Source of the DNA: Burkholderia sp. Bp8992
GTDB lineage: Bacteria; Pseudomonadota; Gammaproteobacteria; Burkholderiales; Burkholderiaceae
DNA: 64,000 nt
Direction of reading: 5' to 3'
Assembly (NCBI RefSeq): GCF_003853705.1
Contig: NZ_QTQI01000020.1
Location: forward strand, 98,943 to 162,942
Below are positions 1 through 10,478 of the stretch, in pieces; the stretch's first letter is position 1; each line of letters opens with the position of its first letter. The notes beneath the pieces are model-generated. The model worked only from the letters and a program-made list of their open reading frames with translations, was not told where the DNA came from and did not search any database. Position numbers and translations under genes: made by a program.

Positions 1-987
1 CGTGCACGACCACAGCGTCTGCTCCTCGATCAGGCCCGACACGATCGGGCCGTTCGGTTCGCCGCGATGCTGGCCGACCGCGATGCCCGGCGACGGGCTG
101 CCCGCGTACGCCGCATCGGTGCCGCCCGCCATCCCGACGACGAGATCCTGGATCAGCTTCTTCGGGTTCAGCGGCTGGCCCGACGCGAACGCGGGGCACG
201 CGGCTTCGCACTTGCCGCACTGCACGCAGGCGTCGAAGCTCAGCAACTGGTTCCAGCGGAATTCGACCGGCTTCGCGACGCCGTATTCCTGATGCTCGAT
301 GTCCGGCAGCTTCAGCGCGGTGGGCGGCGTGGCCGTGCCGTTGCCGGTGAACGATTCGCGCGTCGCGGCGAAGCGCTCCTGGCGCGGGTGGAACGCGAGG
401 TGCAGCAGGCCGGCGATCGCGTGCTTCATCGGGCCGCCCTTCGCGGCGCCGACCGTCATCGTGAACGCGCCGATGCCGATCAGCAGCGCGCAGAGCACCG
501 CGAACGTACCCGACATCGCGCTGGTCGGCACCAGCATGAACAGCACGAGGCCGAGCGCGAACGAGCCGAGCAGCCAGGGCAGCGTATTCCACGGGCCGCG
601 CGACAGGCGCGCCGGTACGTCCTTCGCCGCGCGCCGGCGCCACACGAACACGGCGCCGACCAGCATCGCGAGCGCCGCGAGGAAGATCAGCTTGTCGAGC
701 CACGGCGAGTAGATCGCGAGGCCGTAGTTGACGAACACCAGCGCCAGCGCGCCGATCGCGCCGCCGGCCGTCGCGACGTGGGTCTTCGCGATGTACGGAT
801 CGCGGGCGACCACATGATGCAGGTCGACGAAATAACGCTTCGGGATCGCGAACAGGTTCGCGACGCCGAACGAGCCGGGCGCCGTGGCGCGGCCGAGCCG
901 CCAGTAGGACGAGCGCTTCGCGACCGCGAACGCGAGCCCCGCCACCGACAGCCACAACAGGGCGGTAATGAGGAAGGACGGATTCAT
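1..987 (-). CDS. dgcB: Dimethylglycine demethylase subunit DgcB, 3' end cut off by the window edge
   Basis: The first 329 codons of a membrane-bound iron-sulfur protein of the DgcB (DUF3483) family are present; the rest lies beyond base 1. The N-terminus MNPSFLITALLWLSVAGLAF starts a hydrophobic region with several membrane segments. Near residue 250 a ferredoxin-type motif CVQCGKCEAACP (CxxCxxCxxxCP) should bind a 4Fe-4S cluster. DgcB is thought to pass electrons from the demethylation of dimethylglycine to sarcosine, catalysed with DgcA, towards the quinone pool. The ATG at 987 lies 4 nt after the dgcA stop codon on the same strand, so the two are probably translated together. Family assignment is strong from motif and context; activity is inferred from the Pseudomonas system. 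Confidence 0.88.
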   Translation of the reverse strand, partial: MNPSFLITALLWLSVAGLAFAVAKRSSYWRLGRATAPGSFGVANLFAIPKRYFVDLHHVVARDPYIAKTHVATAGGAIGALALVFVNYGLAIYSPWLDKLIFLAALAMLVGAVFVWRRRAAKDVPARLSRGPWNTLPWLLGSFALGLVLFMLVPTSAMSGTFAVLCALLIGIGAFTMTVGAAKGGPMKHAIAGLLHLAFHPRQERFAATRESFTGNGTATPPTALKLPDIEHQEYGVAKPVEFRWNQLLSFDACVQCGKCEAACPAFASGQPLNPKKLIQDLVVGMAGGTDAAYAGSPSPGIAVGQHRGEPNGPIVSGLIEEQTLWSCT

Positions 988-990
988 CTT

Positions 991-3054
991 TTAGAAATCC
1001 TTCACGAGACGCAGCGAGTCGTAGATCGCACCGTGGACGTTGTGCATCGAGATGCAGTCGCCGACACGGAACAGCAGGAAACGGCCGTTGCCGAGTTCTT
1101 CCGACAGGCACGGTTGCGGCTCGGCCGCGAACAGCGTGTGCGGATCGATCTGGCCGCGGTTCACCGATTCCGGCTTGAGCTTCCAGTACAGCTCGTCGTT
1201 CGGCGACGAACCGTTCTCGATCACCACCTGGTCGACCGCGCGCTCTTCCAGTTCTTCCGTGTACTCGTTGCGCAGCACGGCGATCAGCTTGCCGTCCTCT
1301 TCATAGACGCGGTCGAGCATCGTGTTCGGCGTCGGGATCACGCCGAATGCGTACAGGCGGCGATAGAAGATCGGGAACGTCGTGCCGCCGCAATCGTCGG
1401 CGACCTTCACGTCCGGCGTGACGACCTCGACCTTCGAGCCGCGGCTCGCCATGAAGTCGGCCACGCCCGCGCCGGCATGCGTGCTCACGCCGTCGAACAG
1501 CAGCACGTTCTGCTTCGGCTCGACCTTGCCGGTCAGGATGTCCCACGAGCTGACGGCAAGACCCTCGGCCACGCCCCAGCCCGGCACCTGCCACGTGAAG
1601 CTCGACCCGCCCGTCGCGAGCACGACGATGTCCGGCTTCTCGGCCATGATCATCTTCTCGTCGGCAGCGACACCGAGACGCCGGTCGACGCCCAGGCGCT
1701 TCGTTTCCATGTCGAACCAGCGGATGATCCCCGACATCTGTTCGCGCTGCGGCGCTTTCGCGGCGATCATCACCTGCCCGCCCACTTCCGCGTTCTTCTC
1801 GAACAGCACGACGTCGTGGCCGCGCAGCTTCGCGACGCGCGCCGCCTCGAGCCCTGCGGGGCCAGCGCCCACCACCACGACCTTGCGCTTCGGGCCGCGC
1901 GACTTCTCGATGATGTGCGGCATCGTCGCTTCGCGCGACGTCGCCGCGTTCTGGATGCACAGCACGTCGAGGCCGTTGTACTGGCGGTCGATGCAGTAGT
2001 TCGCGCCGACGCACTGCTTGATTTCGTCCTCGCGGCCGTCGCGGATCTTGATCACCATGTGCGGATCGGCGATCTGCGCGCGCGTCATGCCGACCAGGTC
2101 GATCATGCCGGTCGCGAGCAGGCGCTCGGCCTGGCCCGCATCGCGGATGCTCTGCGCGTGCATCACCGGAATCTTCACGACCGACTTGATGCCGGCCGCG
2201 AGGTGCACGAACGGCTCCGGCGGCAATGCCATCGGCGGCATGCAGTTCGCGATCGTGTTGTGCGTGTCGCCGCCCGAGCCGACCACGCTCAGGTAGTCGA
2301 TCAGGCCTGTCTCCGACATCGCCTGCGCGATTTCCTTGAGCGCTTCGTGATCGAGGCCGTCCTCGTGGAATTCGTCGCCGCACATGCGCAGGCCGACGCA
2401 GAAGTCCTTGCCGACCGCCTCGCGCACGGCCGTCAGCACTTCGATGCCGAAGCGCAGGCGGTTCTCGAGGCTGCCGCCCCATTCGTCGGTGCGGTGGTTC
2501 GAACGCTTGCTCCAGAACTGGTCGATCAGGTGCTGGTGAGCGGCCGAGATCTCGATGCCGTCCATGCCCGCTGCCTTCACGCGCTTCGCGGCCGCCGCGA
2601 AATCGCCGATGATGCGGCGGATTTCCTCGATCTCGATGATCTTCGCGTTGCCGCGGTGCACGGGTTCGCGCACGCCCGACGGCGACATCAGGTGCGGCCA
2701 GTGCTCGCCGTGGAACGACGAGCGGCGGCCCATGTGCGTCGCCTGGATCATGATCTTCGCGCCGTGCTTGTGCATCGTGTCGGCCAGGCGCGTGAGCGGA
2801 TCGATGATCTTGTCGGTCGACAGGTTCACCGATTTCCACCAGCCTTGCGGGCTGTCGATCGACACGGGGCTCGACCCGCCGCAGATGGCCAGGCCGACGC
2901 CACCCTTCGCCTTTTCTTCGTAGTAGCGGATATAGCGGTCGCCCGGCAGGCCGCCCGGCTCGGCATACACCTCCGCATGCGCGGTGCTGACGATCCGGTT
3001 GCGCAGCGTCAGCTGGTTCAGCTGCATGGGTTTGAACAGGTGGGGATAACGCAT
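991..3054 (-). CDS. dgcA: Dimethylglycine demethylase subunit DgcA (Old Yellow Enzyme / TMADH family)
   Basis: This 687-residue flavoprotein has the layout of trimethylamine dehydrogenase. Residues about 1-340 form an FMN-binding TIM barrel, a short iron-sulfur loop follows at about 348-366, and the C-terminal half carries nucleotide-binding folds beginning VVVVGAGPAGLEAA near residue 392. With DgcB it should remove a methyl group from dimethylglycine as formaldehyde. In the iron-sulfur loop I see Cys348, Cys354 and Cys366, but the position of the second cluster cysteine of trimethylamine dehydrogenase is Ala351 (CVGANYC instead of CxGCNxC). It sits between dgcB and a V4R-domain gene in a minus-strand operon. 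The start at 3054 opens directly into the barrel and no better upstream start is seen. Confidence 0.9.
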   Translation of the reverse strand: MRYPHLFKPMQLNQLTLRNRIVSTAHAEVYAEPGGLPGDRYIRYYEEKAKGGVGLAICGGSSPVSIDSPQGWWKSVNLSTDKIIDPLTRLADTMHKHGAKIMIQATHMGRRSSFHGEHWPHLMSPSGVREPVHRGNAKIIEIEEIRRIIGDFAAAAKRVKAAGMDGIEISAAHQHLIDQFWSKRSNHRTDEWGGSLENRLRFGIEVLTAVREAVGKDFCVGLRMCGDEFHEDGLDHEALKEIAQAMSETGLIDYLSVVGSGGDTHNTIANCMPPMALPPEPFVHLAAGIKSVVKIPVMHAQSIRDAGQAERLLATGMIDLVGMTRAQIADPHMVIKIRDGREDEIKQCVGANYCIDRQYNGLDVLCIQNAATSREATMPHIIEKSRGPKRKVVVVGAGPAGLEAARVAKLRGHDVVLFEKNAEVGGQVMIAAKAPQREQMSGIIRWFDMETKRLGVDRRLGVAADEKMIMAEKPDIVVLATGGSSFTWQVPGWGVAEGLAVSSWDILTGKVEPKQNVLLFDGVSTHAGAGVADFMASRGSKVEVVTPDVKVADDCGGTTFPIFYRRLYAFGVIPTPNTMLDRVYEEDGKLIAVLRNEYTEELEERAVDQVVIENGSSPNDELYWKLKPESVNRGQIDPHTLFAAEPQPCLSEELGNGRFLLFRVGDCISMHNVHGAIYDSLRLVKDF

Positions 3055-3122
3055 CGCTGGCGACCTCTGGCGTTCGAATGTCTCGTGTTGCGGGTGTTGT
3101 TCTGCTTCAGTGAATCAATGCA

Positions 3123-3656
3123 TCAGTGCGCGATCGGCGACACTTCGAAGACGCAGTGGTCGTGATGCTCGGCCGCGCACTGCACTTCCTTCGAGAACGC
3201 GCGCGGCGCGCCCTTGCCTTCCGGCGTCGTGTCGTTGACCCAGTCCATCGCGCCCGCGAACCAGCCCGCGAACATGTAGCAGAGCTTGCCTTCCTTGCCC
3301 GGCTGCTGGAGCACGAACGACGAGTGGCGCAGCTCGATCTTTGCGCGTGCGCTCGCCGGGTCGGCCTCGATGATCGAGAACAGCCCCCAGCCGCGTTGCG
3401 ACAGGCGCTTCAGGTAATGCTCGAATACGGCCATGCCGGTGATGCCGTGCTGCTTGGCTTCCTTGTCGCACCAGTGGTAGGCGGACTTGTAGCCGGCCTT
3501 GTAGAGGATCTCGGCATACGCTTCGACGCCGAGCGCTTCCTCGACGGCCACGTGGTTGTTCGTGAAGAAGTGGCGCGGCACGTACAGCATCGGCAGCGCG
3601 TCGGTGGTCCAGACGCCGGTATCGGGATCGACGTTGATCGGCAGTTGCGGTTGCAT
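3123..3656 (-). CDS. DUF5943 / V4R-like domain protein of the glycine-betaine locus
   Basis: A 177-residue soluble protein without signal peptide. The family accompanies dgcA in glycine-betaine degradation loci and resembles 4-vinyl-reductase (V4R) ligand-binding domains. The C-terminal half contains cysteines and histidines (CYMFAGWF and CAAEHHDHCVFEV) that could bind a metal or small molecule, as V4R domains do. The reading frame stays open upstream to 3809, but the ATG at 3656 (MQPQLPINVDPDTGVW) is preferred because GGAG lies 8 nt upstream and the extra region would run into the preceding gene. It lies 68 nt upstream of dgcA. The biochemical role is unknown; an accessory or sensory role in demethylation is inference from context. 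Confidence 0.75.
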   Translation of the reverse strand: MQPQLPINVDPDTGVWTTDALPMLYVPRHFFTNNHVAVEEALGVEAYAEILYKAGYKSAYHWCDKEAKQHGITGMAVFEHYLKRLSQRGWGLFSIIEADPASARAKIELRHSSFVLQQPGKEGKLCYMFAGWFAGAMDWVNDTTPEGKGAPRAFSKEVQCAAEHHDHCVFEVSPIAH

Positions 3657-3716
3657 CGTGGTGACTCCGTGAGGAAATTGGCCGCGCGGCTCAGTGCGCA
3701 GGCGCGACATCGTCCG

Positions 3717-3743
3717 CGTGCCCGCGCGATTTGCGCGGGCACG
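3717..3743. other. Perfect stem-loop between the M19-like gene and the V4R gene
   Basis: An 11-bp perfect inverted repeat (CGTGCCCGCGC / GCGCGGGCACG) encloses a 5-nt loop in the 140-nt gap between two operon genes. The minus-strand transcript has no T-run after it, so it is more likely an mRNA processing or stability element than a full terminator. Confidence 0.5.
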
Positions 3744-3796
3744 TCCCGATTTTTCTAATGTTGAATCGCGAGCGGCGGTTCGGCTCGATGCGGCGC

Positions 3797-4768
<972 letters not shown>

Positions 4769-4807
4769 ATCCGCTCTCGCTCGTGTGACTGTTCTTGTGG
4801 GGGTCGA

Positions 4808-6082
<1,275 letters not shown>

Positions 6083-6529
6083 AGTGCGTCCGTGACGAAG
6101 AATAAAGGGCTGCAACCAAAGCTCAAGGCCCGCCCTGCCTGGGTTTCCCGCTGCGCCAGTGCAAGGTTGCCGACGGCTCTATTCTTGTCGTTCGGATTTT
6201 CGGCGGATTGATGAATTTAGACGCGTTCTTTGCCTTTTCCGCCATGCGCGTCCGTTTTATACAAGTGACCGGTCGTGCTTTTTCGGCTGACCGACCCAAA
6301 CGATGTCGGCTGTTCACCTATGGACACGCACACCGGCAGTGCGTTTGCCGCGCGTTCGGAGTGCGGCGTCTCCCGGATACGGTGCAGTGCAACATCGGCC
6401 TTACGCCCAGACAACGTATGGAGCTAGGGTTTAGCCGTATGGCACGCTTGTTGCGCTCGCTCACACAATACCGCAGCCCGATCCGTGCCCCCGGGCGTAT
6501 AGCTATTAGAGATTCTAGGAACGCTCCCC
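6083..6529. promoter_or_regulatory. Divergent promoter region between glyA and gbdR
   Basis: This 447-bp gap separates the glycine-betaine operon (minus strand) from its likely activator gene gbdR (plus strand). No convincing gene is seen. The central part (about 6180-6310) is richer in A+T than the neighbours, as expected for promoters. I searched by eye for glycine-riboswitch conserved elements and did not recognise one. A spaced direct repeat inside it is listed separately. Confidence 0.55.
6266..6293. promoter_or_regulatory. Candidate GbdR (AraC-type) operator: TGACCG direct repeat with 22-bp period
   Basis: TGACCG occurs at 6266 and again at 6288 in the same orientation, exactly 22 bp (two helical turns) apart. 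Two same-face direct half-sites are the usual binding arrangement of AraC-family activators. Its position between glyA and gbdR fits GbdR control of either promoter. The GbdR consensus was not checked. Confidence 0.35.
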
Positions 6530-7558
6530 ATGTCGCCCGACCGCACAGCGTCGCTGTCCCACTTCGCGTTCATGCCGTTGCCGAATTTCACGATGATCGC
6601 GTTCACCAATGCGATCGAGGTGCTTCGGATGGCGAACTACCTGAGCGGCCAGCCGCTCTACCGCTGGTCGGTGATCAGCCCGGACGGCGGCCCGGTCACG
6701 GCGAGCAACGGCCTCACGGTCGATACGGGCCCGGCCGAATGCGCGGGGCAGCCGGACATCGTGTTCGTGTGCGGCGGCGTCGACGTGCAGCGTGCGACCA
6801 CGCCGGCCCATCTGTCGACCCTGCGCCGCTTCGCGCGCTCGGGCATCCCGCTCGGCAGCCTGTGCACGGGCACCTATGCACTTGCGAAATCGGGGTTGCT
6901 CGCCGGCTACGCGTGCGCGATCCACTGGGAAAACATGTCGGCGCTGAAGGAAGAGTTTCCGGACACGCGCTTCCTGAAGGAACTGTTCGTGATCGACCGC
7001 GACCGCATCACGTGCACGGGCGGCGTCGCGCCGCTCGACATGATGCTGAACCTGATCGCCGCGCGCGTGGGCACCGCGCGCGTCACGCAGATCGCCGAGC
7101 AGTTCATCGTCGAACACGTGCGCGACACGAGCGCGCAGCAGCGCATGCCGCTCGTCGCGCGCCTCGGCTCGGCGAACAAGTCGCTGTTCGAAGTGATCTC
7201 GCTGATGGAGAACAACATCGAGGAGCCGCTGTCGCGCGAGGAGCTCGCGCGGCTCGCGAACATGTCGCAGCGGCAACTGCAGCGCCTGTTCCGCGAACAT
7301 CTCGGGATGACGCCGACGCACTATTACCTGACGCTGCGGCTGCGCCGCGCACGCGAACTGCTGCTGCAGACCGACATGTCGATCATGCACATCACGATGG
7401 CGTGCGGCTTCCAGTCGGCGTGCCACTTCAGCAAGAGCTATCGCGACGCGTTCGGCGTCGCGCCGACGCGCGAACGTCGCAAGCAGGTCGCGCCGCTCGC
7501 GCAGGGTGCGGCGAGCGCGGCCAGCCCCGTATTTCCTGCTCATGTGCTGCATGCGTGA
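6530..7558 (+). CDS. gbdR: GbdR-type AraC-family activator with DJ-1/PfpI-like sensor domain
   Basis: A 342-residue regulator. Residues about 10-190 form a class-I glutamine-amidotransferase-like (DJ-1/PfpI) domain with the nucleophile-elbow region SLCTGTYALA. Residues about 225-330 hold two AraC helix-turn-helix motifs (LARLANMSQRQLQRLF and ITMACGFQSACHFSKSYRDAFG). In Pseudomonas, GbdR of this architecture activates glycine-betaine and dimethylglycine degradation genes in response to those compounds. Here it is divergent from glyA-M19-V4R-dgcAB, which supports the same role. The name is inferred from architecture and linkage; other members of this subfamily control carnitine or arginine use, but their neighbours differ. 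Confidence 0.85.
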   Translation: MSPDRTASLSHFAFMPLPNFTMIAFTNAIEVLRMANYLSGQPLYRWSVISPDGGPVTASNGLTVDTGPAECAGQPDIVFVCGGVDVQRATTPAHLSTLRRFARSGIPLGSLCTGTYALAKSGLLAGYACAIHWENMSALKEEFPDTRFLKELFVIDRDRITCTGGVAPLDMMLNLIAARVGTARVTQIAEQFIVEHVRDTSAQQRMPLVARLGSANKSLFEVISLMENNIEEPLSREELARLANMSQRQLQRLFREHLGMTPTHYYLTLRLRRARELLLQTDMSIMHITMACGFQSACHFSKSYRDAFGVAPTRERRKQVAPLAQGAASAASPVFPAHVLHA

Positions 7559-8082
7559 AGCCGGCGCTGTGCGGCAGGAATCATGCCGAGCAACTGCGAA
7601 AGCGTGATCGAATACACGATGCGGATGTTTCCCCCTTCCGGCGCGGTGCTTTCGCGCCGCTTCACCTGACGGCATTACCACTGTAATCGCCGATTTACGT
7701 CTTCCCGGTGCGCTACGGTTACAAGAAGGCGTTCGCCGGAAATCGGCGGACGTCGCACCCAACGCGCCGCGCGTCCACGCCTGGCAATTCCCGAGAGCTG
7801 ACATTCCGATTCCATCGCGCAATCTCGCCCGCTGCCGTCCGGCGCGAAGGTAAGCGCGATCATGCCGAGCATGCGCTCGACGCTACCCCGGGCTTTCGCG
7901 AATCGCTTACTCAAAGTACAAAGCGCGCCGAAATTGATTCATTGACGCTTATTCAATATTGCCCATTGTCACGTCACCTCTTTTCCGTCGGAATCCAAAC
8001 TAAAATCATACTCGTCCGATAGACACGTCGACCATTACCGGCGAACGTTCATAGCTCGTTCATGCAAGAGATATCCGAGCCT
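7559..8082. other. Gene-poor gap at the left edge of a lower-GC island
   Basis: This 524-bp stretch has no supported gene. A short GC stem near 7639-7659 (CGGCGCG / CGCGCCG) may slow transcription leaving gbdR but lacks a T-run. Base composition falls from about 7900 onward (ATTGATTCATTGACGCTTAT), marking the boundary with the type VI cargo module. Confidence 0.5.
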
Positions 8083-8745
8083 ATGACAGAAAAAGAACAA
8101 GCCGACTATCCATATTTTCTTCATTCGTCGATCCGGCTTTACGCGATGGTTCAGCATTTAGGCGCCACGCGGCCCTATTCTCCCGGCGCAATCGGTTCAA
8201 CATATAGCGGCAACATGCAGATGATCTGCACGATTGATCCGTTCATTTGCACCTACCTTTCACCCGTTGATGCAGTCATGGGTTCGCGGACGCTTGCGCG
8301 CGACGATGACCACTTCTGGCCCATCGATTTCCGGCAGGTCGACACCCGTCATTTCATGGAACAGCATGGCCGACTGTTGATCGCCGTGAACTATGCGTAT
8401 GCGGCGACCGGGAGCCGTCTGGTGGTTTCCGATGCAGGCTATCCGTTGATGACCTACACCTTTGCATCCTTCGACGTTCCGGTCGAACATCGCGACCACT
8501 TCACCATCCGCTTCCCCGACAGCGTGGTCGATCGAATTGAAACCGCCTATTCACGAGCCGGACTATCCGAGTTCAGCAAGACGCTCGACATGATGGATAC
8601 ATGGACCGCCGAGCAAATAGCTGGTGCAGAGGCCGAAGCATTGGCACATATGCCGCCGACCGTCGCTATTGACGGCGCGGAGATCGATCAATACGCGATT
8701 TACGACCCCGAGTCGGTCGACTGGGTCTTTACCAACTTCGATTGA
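8083..8745 (+). CDS. Unknown protein at the head of the PAAR/M35 module
   Basis: A protein of about 220 residues that I do not recognise. It has no signal peptide or clear membrane segment and is acidic and rich in aromatic residues (SIRLYAMVQHLG, DHFWPIDFRQ). Two starts are possible, ATG at 8062 and ATG at 8083; the second is chosen because AAGAG and GAG motifs lie upstream of it. Codon choice is less GC-biased than in flanking genes. It ends 10 nt before a PAAR gene, the place where chaperones or adaptors for PAAR-carried effectors are often encoded. An adaptor role is inference only; an additional immunity or toxin component is also possible. Confidence 0.7.
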   Translation: MTEKEQADYPYFLHSSIRLYAMVQHLGATRPYSPGAIGSTYSGNMQMICTIDPFICTYLSPVDAVMGSRTLARDDDHFWPIDFRQVDTRHFMEQHGRLLIAVNYAYAATGSRLVVSDAGYPLMTYTFASFDVPVEHRDHFTIRFPDSVVDRIETAYSRAGLSEFSKTLDMMDTWTAEQIAGAEAEALAHMPPTVAIDGAEIDQYAIYDPESVDWVFTNFD

Positions 8746-8755
8746 GGGAACAACC

Positions 8756-9292
8756 ATGAGACGACGAGCAGTGAGGAATGGCGATCCGACGACAACGGGT
8801 GGTGTCGTCATCGCGGTGACGTCTACGATGTTCAATCACGGCAAACAGGTAGCCGTGGATGGCGACAAAGCGACATGCGGAAATTGCGACGGGGCGTTCC
8901 CGATAGTGGGCGGCGCACAGCGCATGACTCACCGCGGGCGATGTGTTGCGCTGGAGGGTGACGCCGTATTGTGTCCATGTGGGCGAAACCGATTGATCGC
9001 GGGGAGCGATAGCACGATTTTTTATGGTGGCAGCGGTAGCGGAAATACAGCGAACCCGTTCGCTGCGGGTTCGACACTGGCACCCACGCGGCACATGGCT
9101 GCACCCGGTATCCACGACGACCAATTCGTGATCCGCGACGTGCGGACAAAGCAGCGATTAAGCAACGTGCGCTATTGGATCAAGGATCGATCCGGAAACG
9201 TACTAGCAACGGGCGTGAGCGATCGGCATGGTTGTACCGCACGCGTGCAAACCGAAGACGCGCAAATTTTGACGCTGGACATCGAGGACTGA
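8756..9292 (+). CDS. PAAR-domain protein (type VI secretion spike tip) with C-terminal extension
   Basis: A 178-residue protein. Residues about 1-95 look like a PAAR domain: an N-terminal GDPTTTGGVVI, conserved glycines, and cysteines (CGNCDGAF, CPCGRNRL) that in PAAR proteins help hold a zinc. PAAR proteins sharpen the VgrG spike of the type VI secretion system and carry effectors. Residues about 110-178 form an extension (DDQFVIRDVRTKQRLSNVRY onward) resembling the small beta domain found after PAAR in effector carriers. The ATG at 8756 has GAGGGA just upstream. The next gene, 4 nt on, encodes a metallopeptidase that would be its cargo. No VgrG gene is in the window. Confidence 0.8.
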   Translation: MRRRAVRNGDPTTTGGVVIAVTSTMFNHGKQVAVDGDKATCGNCDGAFPIVGGAQRMTHRGRCVALEGDAVLCPCGRNRLIAGSDSTIFYGGSGSGNTANPFAAGSTLAPTRHMAAPGIHDDQFVIRDVRTKQRLSNVRYWIKDRSGNVLATGVSDRHGCTARVQTEDAQILTLDIED

Positions 9293-9296
9293 GAAG

Positions 9297-9944
9297 ATGG
9301 GAAACCAAACTACCGTTGCCGAGACAACGACAAACACCATCGAGGGCTCGCAGCGATTCGCGGACGTCGACTTGCGTCCGATCTGCGAAAACATGACGAA
9401 TTCAGAATTTCGTAAGATGTTCGCGGTTGCACAGGGGCGCGCGGTCGATCGATTGACGATTCGCATCGCCGACTTGAAGAAGTGGTCAAAGCAGGACAAG
9501 GATCGCGTGTTCAAGTGGTTCGGTCGCGACGACGACAAAACTCGGATGCATTTGCTCACGGGCTTAACGAAAGTACTTGGCGTAGTTCGGGCATTCAATG
9601 AAAACAACGTCGTCCGGAGCGGCAGCCCCGGCGATCTAGCAACGGGTTGCACGCCTCATCCGCGCGGAACGACCAACGAGGCCGCTCACGTGTGTGCGCC
9701 TGACACAACGACGCATACGATCGCGATTGGCGAGCGATTCTGCACGATGCGTCCGTGGACTGCGAATGCCGATTCACACGTATCAACTATCATTCACGAA
9801 GCGACTCATTTCCACGACACTATGTCGTCAACCGATGACCAATACACGATTACCCCGTTGCTCCCTGGGTGGGGACGATCACATCCCGAGTTGTCAATCA
9901 ACAACGCCGACAGCATCGCGGGGTACGTCGTTGACATTGACTAA
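9297..9944 (+). CDS. M35-like (aspzincin) metallo-endopeptidase, putative type VI effector
   Basis: A 215-residue protein with the zinc site of deuterolysin/aspzincin peptidases. HEATH holds His167, Glu168 and His171, and SSTDDQY follows, where Asp180 is nine residues after the last His and Tyr183 fits the GTxDxxY motif that supplies the third ligand and the catalytic Tyr. No signal peptide is present, so export would need another route, consistent with the PAAR gene 4 nt upstream. The next gene overlaps its end and encodes an exported protein suited to be the immunity factor. The first glycine and threonine of the motif are both Ser, a mild deviation. Target is unknown. Confidence 0.82.
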   Translation: MGNQTTVAETTTNTIEGSQRFADVDLRPICENMTNSEFRKMFAVAQGRAVDRLTIRIADLKKWSKQDKDRVFKWFGRDDDKTRMHLLTGLTKVLGVVRAFNENNVVRSGSPGDLATGCTPHPRGTTNEAAHVCAPDTTTHTIAIGERFCTMRPWTANADSHVSTIIHEATHFHDTMSSTDDQYTITPLLPGWGRSHPELSINNADSIAGYVVDID

Positions 9945-10395
9945 ATTCCTAACAGCGCTCGCGCTCGCATTGAGCTGCACACAATCAGTATTGGCATGTG
10001 AAGGTCCGTCGAACTTGCCGGGTTGGGATTTTGATGTTCGATTCAGCAAGGATTCGAGCGACCTGTCCATCGCCGAACTGGCGAAGCTGTCCGTATGGTC
10101 AACCGACATGCGCAACCGCTATTCCATTATCGATGTGGTGTCGATTGTCGGACTGGCGGAACCAACTGAGAAAGATCCGAAGGCCCTTGCTCAACAACGT
10201 GCCGCGAATGTCAAGGCTGCATTGGATCAGTTTTCGATTCGAGGCGAGCGGAATTCCATCATCGCGCGAATCTACAAGTTGCCGTTTCCCCCGAGTGAGT
10301 TCGACGATACCGGGCGTCGCGTCGAGATCACGTTCGGCCCAGGGTGCCCCGATCACTGTTGCCCGAACCTGAACCCGATACCTAACACGCACTAA
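9931..10395 (+). CDS. Exported OmpA-like protein, putative immunity factor for the M35 peptidase
   Basis: A protein of about 154 residues with no ATG near its N-terminus. Translation most likely begins at TTG 9931 (or TTG 9937), inside the end of the peptidase gene (14-nt overlap), with GGGG 7 nt upstream. The N-terminus LTKFLTALALALSCTQSVLA is a signal peptide followed by Cys, so either SPase I cleavage or a lipoprotein is possible. The mature part has the pattern of an OmpA C-terminal domain: FDVRFSKDSSDLS, a later RAANVKAAL helix, and GRRVEITF near the end. Periplasmic immunity to a type VI peptidase is inferred from overlap and export; the ligand-binding residues of OmpA were not verified. 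Confidence 0.62.
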   Translation: MTLTKFLTALALALSCTQSVLACEGPSNLPGWDFDVRFSKDSSDLSIAELAKLSVWSTDMRNRYSIIDVVSIVGLAEPTEKDPKALAQQRAANVKAALDQFSIRGERNSIIARIYKLPFPPSEFDDTGRRVEITFGPGCPDHCCPNLNPIPNTH

Positions 10396-10414
10396 CGTTA
10401 CACGACGCATTTAC

Positions 10415-10435
10415 TGGCCCGCGCAATGCGGGCCA
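10415..10435. terminator. Weak stem-loop after the immunity gene
   Basis: An 8-bp stem (TGGCCCGC / GCGGGCCA) with a 5-nt loop lies 20 nt after the stop and between convergent genes. It lacks a clear T-run, so intrinsic termination is only possible. Confidence 0.35.
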
Positions 10436-10478
10436 TCTCCTTCCAACACCTTCACCAGCGTTTTCGTTCGGCTTCTAC

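Noticed and set aside
67-3165. 1032-codon open frame on the plus strand
   Set aside because: It is the antisense of dgcB and dgcA, very Arg/His-rich and without any domain; a result of high GC at third positions.
6083-6529. Glycine riboswitch upstream of glyA
   Set aside because: The conserved tandem-aptamer elements could not be recognised by eye; a covariance search would be needed.
7675-7914. 79-codon minus-strand frame after gbdR
   Set aside because: No domain, no convincing start, and composition like non-coding DNA.
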